64,000 nt of DNA. It comes from Burkholderia vietnamiensis LMG 10929 (lineage in GTDB: Bacteria > Pseudomonadota > Gammaproteobacteria > Burkholderiales > Burkholderiaceae). The notes under the pieces are model-generated. The model was given only the letters and a program-made list of their open reading frames with translations. It searched no databases and was not told the DNA's origin. The position numbers were made by a program, and so were the translations under genes. Positions within the stretch are counted from its first letter, which is position 1, and every line of letters begins with the position of its first letter. The DNA lies in contig NZ_CP009630.1 in assembly GCF_000959445.1 (NCBI RefSeq), forward strand, positions 2,108,001 to 2,172,000, read 5' to 3'. Below, piece after piece: positions 17,396 to 28,495 of the stretch.

Positions 17396-19300
17396 TCATG
17401 CGCGGCGCGGCGCGCTGGCGACGATCACGCCCGCGTCGGCCGCATCCGGCCCGTACATCGCGTCGACCACCGCCGCGCGATGCGCGAGCACCGCGCGCTG
17501 GTTGATCGAGCCCTTGTCGGTGATCTCGCCGAGATCGAGCGACGGCGGCGTGTCGAGCACGCACAGCCGCGTGACGAAGCTCGCGCTGCCGGTCGCATCG
17601 CGGTTCAGCCGCGCGAGCAAGTCCGCGAAGAACGCGCGCACCGCGCTCGCCTGCAGCACGGTGCGAATGTCCGCGTCCGCCGCCGCGCCGGCCAGGCGAC
17701 GGCAATCGTCGATGCGCGGGAAGATCATCACGCCGACGTCGTCGCGGTTCATTCCGGTGATCACCGCGTCCTGCACGTACGGCGCGCCGTTCGACACGAT
17801 GCGCGCGCGCATCGGCCCGACGCTCACGAACGTGCCCGACGACAGCTTGAAGTCCTCCGCGATGCGCCCGTCGAACATCAGGCCGATCTCCGGGCGCGCG
17901 GGATCGACGAAGCGCACCGCGTCGCCGCTGCGGTAATAGCCTTCGTCGTCGAACACTTCGCGCGCGTCGTCGCCGCTCGCGCGCCAGTAGCCGGCCATCA
18001 CGTTCGGCCCGCGAAAGCGCGCTTCGAGCTTGCCGTCGATCGGCACCAGCTTCGCGTCGCAGCCGGGTGCGGGCAGGCCGATGTAGCCGGCGCCCGACAT
18101 CGGCCCGGTCGTGAACATGCACGACGGTGCGGCTTCGGTCATCCCGAGGCCCGCCATGATGCGGATACGCTCGCCGCAGTGCGCGAGCGTCACGCGCTCG
18201 AGCCGGTCCCACGCCGCCTGCGACAGCCCCGCGCCCGCGAAGAAGTACATCCGGACGCGCGAGAAGAACGTGTCGCGCAGCGCGGCGTCGGTCTCGAGCG
18301 CGGCCGCGAGCTCCTCCCAGCCTTTCGGCACGTTGAAGTACACGGTCGGCGCGATCTCGCGCAGGTTGCGCAGCGTCTCGGCGAACTTGCCGGCGACCGG
18401 CTTGCCGTCGTCGATGTACAGCGTGCCGCCGTTGTACAGCGCGATGCCGACGTTGTGGCTGCCGCCGAACGTGTGATTCCACGGCAGCCAGTCGACCAGC
18501 ACCGGCGGCTCCAGCCCGAATTGCGGGAAGGTTTCGAGCAGCATCTGCTGGTTGCTGCACAGCATCCGGTGCGTGGTGGGCACCGCCTTCGGCAGCCGCG
18601 TCGATCCCGACGTGAAGAGGAATTTCGCGATCGTGTCGCCGGTGACCGCGTCGTGCGCGGCATCGACGCCCGCCGGCCGCGTGTCGAGCAGCGCCGAGAA
18701 CCGCGTGACGCCGTCCATTCCGTCGGGCGCCGTCACGACCACGCGCTCCACGTCGCTCGGCACCGCGGCGTCGAGCGCGGCGCGGAAGGCCGCGCCGTCC
18801 GACGCGAACACGAGCCCCGGCGTCAGCAGCGCGAGCGCATGGCGCAGCTTGCCGTAATCGCTCGACACGAGCGAATACGCGGGCGACAGCGGCGCATGCG
18901 GAATGCCGGCCCACATCGCGCCGAACGCGAGCTGCAGATGCTCGAGGTCGTTGCCGGACAGGATCGCGATCGGCCGCTCGGCCGACAGCCCGCGATCGAG
19001 CAGCGCCTGGCCGATCGCGCGGGCGCGCTCGAGCATCTGCGCATAGCTGATGCCGATCCACGCGCCGTCGGGGCCGCGCCGCGCGACCAGCCAGCGGTCC
19101 GGGTGCGCCTGCGCGCCGCTGACGAGCCGGTCGGTGAGCCGGCGCGGATACGCGCCGAGCGCGCTCGCCGCGCGCAAGGTCCAGCAGCCGTCGCGTTGCG
19201 CGATCTCCGGCGGCGCCGTGCCGATCGCCACGGGGCGATAGCCGGCGGGGACGGGCTGCACGACGGCCGCGTCGCGCAGTTGGGGTCGTTCCGCATCCAC
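17396..19300 (-). CDS. fcs: Feruloyl-CoA synthase
   Basis: A 634-residue adenylate-forming CoA ligase that activates ferulate, p-coumarate or caffeate with ATP and CoA. The P-loop motif is LFTSGSTRLPKAVPTTH and the aromatic pocket region is WLPWNHTFGGSHNVG. The hinge region is DGRIAEDFKLSSGTFVSVG, and the C-terminal catalytic lysine is in ITDKGSINQRAV. Replacement of the usual TGKxxR-type ending by DKGSINQ is typical of bacterial Fcs. It is the third gene of ech-vdh-fcs-acd, 99 bp after vdh. Confidence 0.93.
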   Translation of the reverse strand: MDAERPQLRDAAVVQPVPAGYRPVAIGTAPPEIAQRDGCWTLRAASALGAYPRRLTDRLVSGAQAHPDRWLVARRGPDGAWIGISYAQMLERARAIGQALLDRGLSAERPIAILSGNDLEHLQLAFGAMWAGIPHAPLSPAYSLVSSDYGKLRHALALLTPGLVFASDGAAFRAALDAAVPSDVERVVVTAPDGMDGVTRFSALLDTRPAGVDAAHDAVTGDTIAKFLFTSGSTRLPKAVPTTHRMLCSNQQMLLETFPQFGLEPPVLVDWLPWNHTFGGSHNVGIALYNGGTLYIDDGKPVAGKFAETLRNLREIAPTVYFNVPKGWEELAAALETDAALRDTFFSRVRMYFFAGAGLSQAAWDRLERVTLAHCGERIRIMAGLGMTEAAPSCMFTTGPMSGAGYIGLPAPGCDAKLVPIDGKLEARFRGPNVMAGYWRASGDDAREVFDDEGYYRSGDAVRFVDPARPEIGLMFDGRIAEDFKLSSGTFVSVGPMRARIVSNGAPYVQDAVITGMNRDDVGVMIFPRIDDCRRLAGAAADADIRTVLQASAVRAFFADLLARLNRDATGSASFVTRLCVLDTPPSLDLGEITDKGSINQRAVLAHRAAVVDAMYGPDAADAGVIVASAPRRA

Positions 19301-19399
19301 GTTCTGTCTCCGTTCGACTCCGCCCGGCGCGCTCGCGCATGCGGGCGGAGACTTCGTTGTGTCGTTATAGAGTGGCGGCGCCGCGGCGCCGGGTGCTGC

Positions 19400-20851
19400 T
19401 CAAATCGGGTAATGGCGCGGCGTGGTCTGGACGGTGATCCAGCGCAGGTCGGTGAACTCGGCGATCGACGCCTTGCTGCCGAACCGGCCGTAGCCGCTCG
19501 CCTTCACGCCGCCGAACGGCATCTGCGCCTCGTCGTGCACGGTCGGCCCGTTGATGTGGCAGATGCCCGATTCGATCCGCTTCGCGAGCTGCATCGCGCG
19601 CGCGATGTCGCGGCTGAACACCGCAGCCGACAAACCGTATTCGCTGTCGTTCGCGGCCGCGAGCGCCGCTTCGTCGCCGTCGACGCGCTGCACGGTCACC
19701 ACCGGCCCGAACGATTCGTCGGCGTAGAGCTGCATCTCGCGCGTGACGCCGTCGACGATGGTCGGCTGCATCACCGCGCCGTCGACCTCGCAGCCGAGCG
19801 GCAGCGCGGCGCCGTGCGCGTGCGCATCGGCGACCATCGCGGCGATCCGCTGCGCGGCCGCCGCGCTTTCCAGCGTGCCGAGCACGACGCCCGGCGCGGC
19901 CGGGTTGCCGGCCTTCAGCGTGCGCGCCTTGGCGACCAGCCGTGCGACGAACGCATCGGCGACCTTGCGATCGACGATCACGCGCTCGGTCGACATGCAG
20001 ATCTGCCCCTGGTTGAAGAACGCGCCGAACGCGACCGCATCGACCGCCGCGTCGAGATCGGCGTCGTCGAGCACGAGCACGGGCGCCTTGCCGCCGAGTT
20101 CGAGCAGCGCCGGCTTCAGGTGCTGCGCGGCGAGCGTCGCGACGATCCGGCCCACGCGCGTCGAGCCAGTGAAGTTCACGCGCCGCACGGCCGGGTTCGC
20201 GATCAGCCGCTCGACGATCGCCGGCGCATCCTGCGGCGCGTGCGTGATCACGTTGACGACGCCGTCGCCGAGCCCCGCGTCGTGCAGCACGCTGCCGATC
20301 AGCCGGTGCACGCCCGGACATCCTTCGGAGGCCTTCAGCACGACCGTATTGCCGCACGCGAGCGGCATCGCGAGAGCACGCGTCGCGAGGATCACCGGCG
20401 CATTCCACGGCGCGATCCCGAGCACCACGCCGCACGGCTGGCGCACGGCCATCGCGATGCTGCCCGGCACGTCGGACGGAATCACCGCGCCGTCGATCTG
20501 CGTCGTCATCGCGGCGGCCTCGCGCAGCATGTTGGCGGCGAGCATCACGTTGAAGCCGTACCAGTTCGCCATCGCGCCGGTTTCCGCGCGGCCGGTCTCG
20601 ATGAATTCGCCGGCGCGTGCGTCCATCCGGTCGGCCGCCGCCAGCAGCCGGCGGCGGCGCTCGGTCGGCGCCAGCGCCGCCCACGCGGGGAACGCGCGCG
20701 CGGCGGCCGCGACCGCGGCATCCGCATCGGCGAGCGTCGCCGCGGCCGCGCGCGACGCGACCTGCCCGGTCGCCGGGTCGATCCGGTCGAACGTCCCGCC
20801 GTCCGACGCGCCGCGCGACACGCCGTCGATCAACAAACTCACTTCGTGCAT
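19400..20851 (-). CDS. vdh: Vanillin/aromatic aldehyde dehydrogenase
   Basis: A 483-residue NAD(P)-dependent aldehyde dehydrogenase. The Rossmann entry is APWNAPVILATRALAMPLAC, the general-base glutamate is in LELGGKAPVLVLDDAD, and the nucleophilic cysteine is in FNQGQICMSTERVIV. The C-terminal ESFGPVV and MPFGGVKASGYGRFG motifs are intact. It oxidises vanillin or 4-hydroxybenzaldehyde released by the hydratase-lyase to vanillate or 4-hydroxybenzoate. AGGAG lies just before the ATG. It is the second gene in the operon, 33 bp after ech. Confidence 0.92.
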   Translation of the reverse strand: MHEVSLLIDGVSRGASDGGTFDRIDPATGQVASRAAAATLADADAAVAAAARAFPAWAALAPTERRRRLLAAADRMDARAGEFIETGRAETGAMANWYGFNVMLAANMLREAAAMTTQIDGAVIPSDVPGSIAMAVRQPCGVVLGIAPWNAPVILATRALAMPLACGNTVVLKASEGCPGVHRLIGSVLHDAGLGDGVVNVITHAPQDAPAIVERLIANPAVRRVNFTGSTRVGRIVATLAAQHLKPALLELGGKAPVLVLDDADLDAAVDAVAFGAFFNQGQICMSTERVIVDRKVADAFVARLVAKARTLKAGNPAAPGVVLGTLESAAAAQRIAAMVADAHAHGAALPLGCEVDGAVMQPTIVDGVTREMQLYADESFGPVVTVQRVDGDEAALAAANDSEYGLSAAVFSRDIARAMQLAKRIESGICHINGPTVHDEAQMPFGGVKASGYGRFGSKASIAEFTDLRWITVQTTPRHYPI

Positions 20852-20884
20852 TTCGGTGTCTCCTCTCAGGTCTGGCCGCGCGCG

Positions 20885-21712
20885 TCAGCGCTTGTACGCC
20901 TGCAGGCCCGGCTTGATGCTCTTGTCGTCGAGGAACTGCTTGAGGCCCTGCTCGCGCCCGCCTTCCGGGTCGCGATAGTTGGCCTGGTCGAGCTTCGCGT
21001 ACAGGTAGTCCTCGTTCTGCTCCCAGGTCAGCTCGCGGCAGCGCTTGAAGCCGTGCTTCGCGTTGCGGATCACGACCGGGTTCTTGTCGAGCAGCTTCGC
21101 GGCGAGCGCGCGCACTTCGTCACGCAGCTGCGCGCGCGGCACGCTCTTGTTGACGAGCCCCATCCGCGCGGCCTGCTGGCCGGTGAACGTATCGCCGGTC
21201 ATGATGTAGTAGAGCGCCTCGCGGTGCCCGACGGTGTCCGCCATCGCCTTGCTGACGAGGTTGCCCGGCGGGATGCCCCAGTTGATTTCCGACAGCCCGA
21301 ACACCGCCTCGTCGGCCGCGATCGCGAGGTCGCAGGCGACCAGCGGCGAGAATCCGCCGCCGAAGCACCAGCCGTTGACCATCGCGATCGTCGGCTTCGC
21401 GTACATGCGCAGCAATTGCCACTGCCAGCGGCTCGCGTCGCGGCGAATCTTCTCCTGCAGGATTTCCGGGCCCGCGTCGATCTCGCGGAAGTACTCCTTC
21501 AGGTCCATCCCGGCCGTCCATGCATCGCCTTCGCCGGTCAGCACCAGCACCTGCGCGTCGGCGTCGAGCTCGATCGCCTCGAGCACGTCGATCATCTCCG
21601 TGTTCAGCGTCGGGCTCATCGCGTTGCGCTTTTCCGGACGGTTCAGCGTCACCCATGCGATGCCGCCCGCGACCTCGACCTTCACCGTTTTCCAGCGCCC
21701 TTCGTAACCCAT
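20885..21712 (-). CDS. ech: Hydroxycinnamoyl-CoA hydratase-lyase
   Basis: A 275-residue crotonase-fold enzyme that hydrates feruloyl-CoA and cleaves it to vanillin plus acetyl-CoA. The start MGYEGRWKTVKVEV at 21712 has GGAG upstream, and this N-terminus is characteristic of HCHL proteins; an in-frame codon at 21757 would run into the promoter. The oxyanion-hole region is WTAGMDLKEYFREID. The conserved NGWCFGGGFSPLVACDLAIA and SEINWGIPPGNLVSKAMA follow, including the glutamate used in catalysis. It is first in the operon, 52 bp from a perfect operator palindrome. Confidence 0.93.
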   Translation of the reverse strand: MGYEGRWKTVKVEVAGGIAWVTLNRPEKRNAMSPTLNTEMIDVLEAIELDADAQVLVLTGEGDAWTAGMDLKEYFREIDAGPEILQEKIRRDASRWQWQLLRMYAKPTIAMVNGWCFGGGFSPLVACDLAIAADEAVFGLSEINWGIPPGNLVSKAMADTVGHREALYYIMTGDTFTGQQAARMGLVNKSVPRAQLRDEVRALAAKLLDKNPVVIRNAKHGFKRCRELTWEQNEDYLYAKLDQANYRDPEGGREQGLKQFLDDKSIKPGLQAYKR

Positions 21713-21763
21713 CTTCGTTCTCCAATGACAGTGCCGCCCCGTGCGACTCGCAACCAATTTACT

Positions 21764-21778
21764 ATCAGGTAACCTGAT
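21764..21778. promoter_or_regulatory. Proposed MarR operator copy 3 (ech/amidohydrolase promoter)
   Basis: ATCAGGTAACCTGAT, a perfect 15-bp palindrome in the 169-bp divergent gap. It is flanked by TTTAC on one side and GTAAA on the other, which extends the dyad and resembles overlapping -35-like elements for both directions. It probably controls ech leftward and the amidohydrolase rightward. Confidence 0.8.
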
Positions 21779-21881
21779 ATGTAAAGTAGAATGGAAGCGG
21801 CTCGGGACAAACCCCTAAACGGGCGCGCAAGGCGGTTTTGGCGCGGCGCCGGCCGGCCGCTCACGACATGAGGAGACACGC

Positions 21882-22775
21882 TTGGACATCGACAACCTGA
21901 TCGCCATCGACACGCACGTGCACGCCGAAGTGTCGTGCTGCCAGCCGCCGGACCTGTTCGCGAAGGCGTTCGACGACGCGGCCGACAAGTATTTCGGCAC
22001 GGTGCTGAAGCAGGGCCGCCGGCCGACGATTCCGGAGACGATCGCGTATTACCGCGAGCGCCGGATCGGCTTCGTGATGTTCACCGTCGATTGCGAGAGC
22101 AACATCGGGCGGCGGCGCATTCCGAACGAGGAGATCGCGCAATTCGCGCAGGACAACGCGGACGTGATGATCGCGTTCGCGAGCATCGACCCGCACAAGG
22201 GCCGCCTCGGCGCGCGCGAAGCGCGCCGGCTGATCGAGGAACACGGCGTGCGCGGCTTCAAGTTCCATCCGACGATGCAGGGATGCTTTCCGAACGACCG
22301 GCTCGCGTATCCGGTCTACGAGGTGATCGCCGAATACGGGCTGCCGGCCGTGTTCCACAGCGGGCATTCGGGAATGGGGTCGGGGATGCGCGGCGGCGGC
22401 GGGCTGCGTCTGAAGTATTCCGAACCGATCCATCTCGACGACGTCGCCGCCGACTTCCCCGACATGAAGATCGTGATCGCGCACCCGTCGTGGCCGTGGC
22501 AGGAACAGGCGCTGTCGATCGCGCTGCACAAGCCGAACGTGTACATCGACCTGTCCGGCTGGTCGCCGAAGTATTTCTCGCCGGAACTCGTCAAATACGC
22601 GAACACGTTGCTCAGGCACAAGGTGCTGTTCGCGTCCGATTTCCCGCTGATCCGGCCGGACCGCTGGCTGGAAGACTTTCACGGCGCCGGGTTCCGGCCC
22701 GACGTGCATCCGCTGATCCTGAAGGACAACGCGGTCGCGCTGCTGGCGCTGCGTCAGGAAGCGGCGCAGGCGTGA
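21882..22775 (+). CDS. Amidohydrolase-family (TIM-barrel) hydrolase
   Basis: A 297-residue metal-dependent hydrolase. The metal-binding IDTHVHAE starts at residue 9; FKFHPTMQGCFP, FHSGHSG, VIAHPSWPWQEQA and LFASDFPL give the remaining metal ligands and catalytic aspartate. The start is a TTG at 21882 with AGGAG at 21871-21875; no ATG fits. It is divergent from ech across the proposed operator. In some actinobacterial and alphaproteobacterial coumarate clusters a hydrolase of this superfamily cleaves hydroxyphenyl-beta-ketoacyl-CoA. That suggests a second, beta-oxidative side route here, but decarboxylase or lactonase activity is also possible. Confidence 0.82.
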   Translation: MDIDNLIAIDTHVHAEVSCCQPPDLFAKAFDDAADKYFGTVLKQGRRPTIPETIAYYRERRIGFVMFTVDCESNIGRRRIPNEEIAQFAQDNADVMIAFASIDPHKGRLGAREARRLIEEHGVRGFKFHPTMQGCFPNDRLAYPVYEVIAEYGLPAVFHSGHSGMGSGMRGGGGLRLKYSEPIHLDDVAADFPDMKIVIAHPSWPWQEQALSIALHKPNVYIDLSGWSPKYFSPELVKYANTLLRHKVLFASDFPLIRPDRWLEDFHGAGFRPDVHPLILKDNAVALLALRQEAAQA

Positions 22776-22800
22776 CGCGGCACGCCGCGCCCGGCCGCGC

Positions 22801-23703
22801 TCAGCGCGCGCGCTTGCCCGCGAAGCGCGCGGTCGGCAGCCCCGCGTAGCGCGTCGCGGCGACGAACACGCCGCCGGCTGCGGCATCGTCGGCGAGCGCC
22901 GCGTCGTCGAGCCCGACGCGCGCGCTGGTCACGTACAGCCGGCCCTCGCCGTCGAGCGCCGCGCAGCTCGGCTGCGCGGTCGGCACGGCGACGCGGTCGG
23001 TCTCGACGCCGTCCGGCCCGTAGCGCACCACGCGCCTGCCGCCCCACTGCGCGTTCCACAGCCCGCCGTCGCGGTCGACCGTCGAGCCGTCAGGATCGCC
23101 GTGCGCATCGGTCAGCCGCGCGAACGCGCGCACGTTGGCCACGTCGCCGCCCGCGCGGTAATCGCAGACGAAGATCTCGCGCACCAGCGAATCGCAGAAG
23201 TACATCTTCGCGCCGTCCGGCGAGAACGCGATGCTGTTCGCGATCGCCGCGGGCGGCAACGCGAGCCGCTCAAGCGTGAGATCGGCATCGAGCCGGTAGA
23301 ACCCGCCGAGCGCGCGCGGCGGCTCGCCGCCCTCGTCCTTCATGCCGAACACGAACGCACCGAATGGATCGCAGCGGCCGTCGTTCAGCCGCGTCGGCAG
23401 ATCGGGCTCGACGTCGACGATCCGCGTGAACGTGCCGCTGCGCAGATCGAAGAACGCGAGATGGGTCGCGAGCCCGACCAGCAGCACGTCGGACTCCTGC
23501 GTGAGCGCGAAGCACGCGAGCCGTTCGGGCATCGGCCACTGCGCGAGTTCGGAGCCGTCCGCGCGGCAGCGCCACAGCCGCGCGCCTTCGATGTCCGTCC
23601 AGTACAGCGTGTGCGTCGCGTCGCACCACGTCGCGCCTTCGCCGAGCGTATTGCGGCTGTCCACCAGCAGCTGGGCCGCCGCGCCCGGATGAGTCTGTTG
23701 CAT
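22801..23703 (-). CDS. SMP-30/gluconolactonase-like sugar lactonase
   Basis: A 300-residue six-bladed beta-propeller of the SMP-30/regucalcin family. Metal ligands are expected in NTLGEGATW (glutamate), TRLNDGRCDPFG, IANSIAFSPDG (asparagine) and DGDP-like HGDPDGSTVDRDG (aspartate). The family opens sugar-acid lactones. As the last gene of the arabinose operon (51 bp after araH) it would hydrolyse L-arabinono-1,4-lactone, and possibly D-galactonolactone, to the acid. It converges with the amidohydrolase gene, 25 bp away. Confidence 0.9.
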   Translation of the reverse strand: MQQTHPGAAAQLLVDSRNTLGEGATWCDATHTLYWTDIEGARLWRCRADGSELAQWPMPERLACFALTQESDVLLVGLATHLAFFDLRSGTFTRIVDVEPDLPTRLNDGRCDPFGAFVFGMKDEGGEPPRALGGFYRLDADLTLERLALPPAAIANSIAFSPDGAKMYFCDSLVREIFVCDYRAGGDVANVRAFARLTDAHGDPDGSTVDRDGGLWNAQWGGRRVVRYGPDGVETDRVAVPTAQPSCAALDGEGRLYVTSARVGLDDAALADDAAAGGVFVAATRYAGLPTARFAGKRAR

Positions 23704-23754
23704 GCCGTCTCCCGATATCTGTCTCGTTCGCAGGCGGCCGCGCGTTCGCGTCGG

Positions 23755-24780
23755 TCACATCTTCATCGCGCGCCGCTGGTTGCGACGATACTGGTCGAAC
23801 AGCACCGCGAGCAACAGAATTCCGCCGCGTATCAGATATTGGTAAAAGGTCGGCACGTTCAGCAGGCTCATCGCGTCCTGCACCGAGCCCATGATCAGCA
23901 CGCCGACCAGCACGCCGGAGATCGTCGCGACGCCGCCCGTCAGCGACACGCCGCCGAGCACGCACGCGGAGATCACGCCCAGTTCGAGGCCGACCGACGT
24001 TTTCGGGTCGCCGAGGCTCATCCGCGACGCGAGCATCACGCCGGCGAAGCCGGTCACGAGCCCCTGCAGCACGAACACCATGATCTTGATGCGCATCACC
24101 GGCAGCCCGGCGAGCAGCGCGGCCTCGCCGTTGCCGCCGACGGCCAGCACGTTCTTGCCGAACACCGTCTTGCGCAGCAGGAAGCCGAACACGACGAAGC
24201 CGACGATGTTGCTCCAGATCGGATACGAGATGCCGAGGAACGAGCCGCCGCCGAGATCGAAGAAGCGCTCCTCGGAGATCATCACCGCATCGCCGTTCGA
24301 CGTGATGAACGCGAGGCCGCGCACGACCTCCATCATCGCGAGCGTGACGATCAGCGAGTTGATGCGCCAGCGCGCGATCAGCACGCCGTTGACGAGCCCG
24401 ACCGCGCCGCCCGCGAGCACGCCGGCCACGACGCCGAGCACGACGCTGTGCGTCGCCGTGATGAGCGTCGAGGCGACGACGCCCGAGAACGCGACGATCG
24501 ACGCGACCGACAGGTCGACTTCGCCGAGCGCGAGCACGAACATCATCGTCACCGCGATCGAGCCGATCAGCGTGACCGACAGCAGCAGGCCCTGGATGTT
24601 GCGCGGCGTGAGGAAGTCCGGCACGGTCGCGGACAGCACCGCGAACAGCATGATGAACACCATCACGATGCCGGAGCGGTTGATCAATTGCCACGCGCCG
24701 CCGCGCGCGCGCGGCGGTACGGCCGCGGCCGCGGAATCGGGGGACGGAGAACTACGTTGGGGTTGCATTGCCTGGCTCAT
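23755..24780 (-). CDS. araH: L-arabinose ABC transporter permease AraH
   Basis: A 341-residue inner-membrane permease with about eight to ten hydrophobic segments and the sugar-ABC permease signature VLALGEVDLSVASIVAFSGV. The ATG at 24780 (SQAMQPQ...) is preceded by GGAAG; an upstream in-frame start would read through the inverted-repeat element at 24807-24877. It forms the channel with AraG and receives sugar from AraF. The gap to araG is 93 bp, much larger than other gaps in the operon, and is filled by that element. Confidence 0.92.
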   Translation of the reverse strand: MSQAMQPQRSSPSPDSAAAAVPPRARGGAWQLINRSGIVMVFIMLFAVLSATVPDFLTPRNIQGLLLSVTLIGSIAVTMMFVLALGEVDLSVASIVAFSGVVASTLITATHSVVLGVVAGVLAGGAVGLVNGVLIARWRINSLIVTLAMMEVVRGLAFITSNGDAVMISEERFFDLGGGSFLGISYPIWSNIVGFVVFGFLLRKTVFGKNVLAVGGNGEAALLAGLPVMRIKIMVFVLQGLVTGFAGVMLASRMSLGDPKTSVGLELGVISACVLGGVSLTGGVATISGVLVGVLIMGSVQDAMSLLNVPTFYQYLIRGGILLLAVLFDQYRRNQRRAMKM

Positions 24781-24806
24781 ATCGATTGCTTCCGGTTGAC
24801 TGCGGG

Positions 24807-24873
24807 CTAGGGCCTGTTCACGCCAATAACGGGCTTGCGCCGGCCCCACGACCGAATTTTTTCCAAACAGGCC

Positions 24874-24877
<4 letters not shown>
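24807..24877. repeat. 71-bp inverted-repeat element between araG and araH
   Basis: Perfect 12-bp terminal arms CTAGGGCCTGTT (24807-24818) and AACAGGCCCTAG (24866-24877) enclose 47 bp that include a T6 run. The right arm contains the araG stop codon (TAG read on the minus strand at 24874-24876). It may be a small palindromic repeat element or MITE, or an operon-internal processing hairpin that lowers araH expression relative to araFG. Confidence 0.7.
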
Positions 24878-26436
<1,559 letters not shown>

Positions 26437-26456
26437 CGCGTCGTCGCCCCGCACGT

Positions 26457-27461
26457 TCAGATGCCCAGCTCGGCGCGCACGGCCTGCCAGTTCGCGCGCG
26501 TCATCAGCTTGCCGCTCGTCTGCGTGTCGGCCGGCGGCATCTTGCCGTTGCGGATCCAGTCGACGAGGTTCTGCGTGCTGTCCTTGCCGTGGTTCGTCGA
26601 GCTGACCGCGATCGTCCCGTAGAAGCCGGTCGGCTCCTTCTTCTGGAACTCGGCGAACGCCTCGCCCGCACCGTTGATGCCGACGCCGATCACGTCCGCG
26701 GCCGGGATGTGCAGCTGTTCGGTCGCGCGCACCGCGCCGAGCACGGTCTCCTCGTTGAGCGCATAGACGACCCATTTCTTCACGTTCGGATGGCGCGCGA
26801 GCACCGGCGCGGCCGCGCTGAAGCCGCCTTCGTCGTCGGTCGTCTTCTGCGGCGCGTCGAAGATGTTCTCCTTGCGGAAGCCGTTCGCGAGCAGCGCCTG
26901 CGTCGCGCCGTCGGTGCGCAGCTTGGCGGTCGGCAGCTCGTAGTTGGTGATGCGCAGCGCGCCGACTTCCTCGGGCTTCCAGCCGCGCCGCTTCATCTCG
27001 TCGGCGATCGCCTGGCCGACCTGGTTGCCGATCTTGGTCGCCGACATGCCGAGGTGCGGCACGTTCGGCAGCGGCTTGCCGGTCGAGTCGACGAGCTGGT
27101 CGTCGACCGTCACGAACTTCATGTTGTAGCGCTTCGCGCGCGCGGCGATCGCCGGCCCGAGGCGCACGTCCGGCGCGCAGATCACGAAGCCCTGCGCGCC
27201 CTGCGAGCCGAGGTTGTCGATCGCGGCGAGTACCTTCTCGCCGTCCGGCGTGCCGATCTTCACGACCGAGAAGTTCTCCTTCTGGCCGAGCGCGGCGGCC
27301 GCGTTCTGCTCGTTGATGAACCATGCCTGCTCGGGCATCTTCACCAGGAAGCCGATCTTCAACGGCGCGTCGGCGTGGGCGGCGCCCTGCATCCCGAGCG
27401 GCGCGATGCAAAGCGCGGCGAGCAGCGCGCGCAGGGTGTGTCGGCGAATCGTGCGGTTCAT
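26457..27461 (-). CDS. araF: L-arabinose-binding periplasmic protein AraF
   Basis: A 334-residue type I periplasmic binding protein with a cleavable signal peptide ending near GAAHADAP. The mature start [14 protein letters not shown], the stretch [16 protein letters not shown] and GFVICAPD are close to E. coli Ara[15 protein letters not shown] and [11 protein letters not shown] are the usual C-lobe ligand contacts. It delivers L-arabinose, possibly also D-galactose, to AraGH. It lies 80 bp after the sugar dehydrogenase gene in the same operon. Confidence 0.93.
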   Translation of the reverse strand: MNRTIRRHTLRALLAALCIAPLGMQGAAHADAPLKIGFLVKMPEQAWFINEQNAAAALGQKENFSVVKIGTPDGEKVLAAIDNLGSQGAQGFVICAPDVRLGPAIAARAKRYNMKFVTVDDQLVDSTGKPLPNVPHLGMSATKIGNQVGQAIADEMKRRGWKPEEVGALRITNYELPTAKLRTDGATQALLANGFRKENIFDAPQKTTDDEGGFSAAAPVLARHPNVKKWVVYALNEETVLGAVRATEQLHIPAADVIGVGINGAGEAFAEFQKKEPTGFYGTIAVSSTNHGKDSTQNLVDWIRNGKMPPADTQTSGKLMTRANWQAVRAELGI

Positions 27462-27541
27462 GCGTGTCTCCTTGTATTGGCTTGGGTCTTCAAGTTGCTT
27501 CGTGCGCGGCCGCGCGCAGGATGGCGCGCGCCGGCACGGGT

Positions 27542-28495
<954 letters not shown>

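Noticed and set aside
17375..21772. A 1465-codon open frame on the plus strand across fcs, vdh and ech
   Set aside because: It is antisense to three genes with clear catalytic motifs. Its product is an Arg/His/Ala-rich low-complexity chain, as expected from the complementary strand of high-GC codons.
24780..24849. N-terminal extension of AraH (PAQARYWREQALARSQ...)
   Set aside because: The extension is encoded by the inverted-repeat element; the downstream ATG at 24780 has its own ribosome site.
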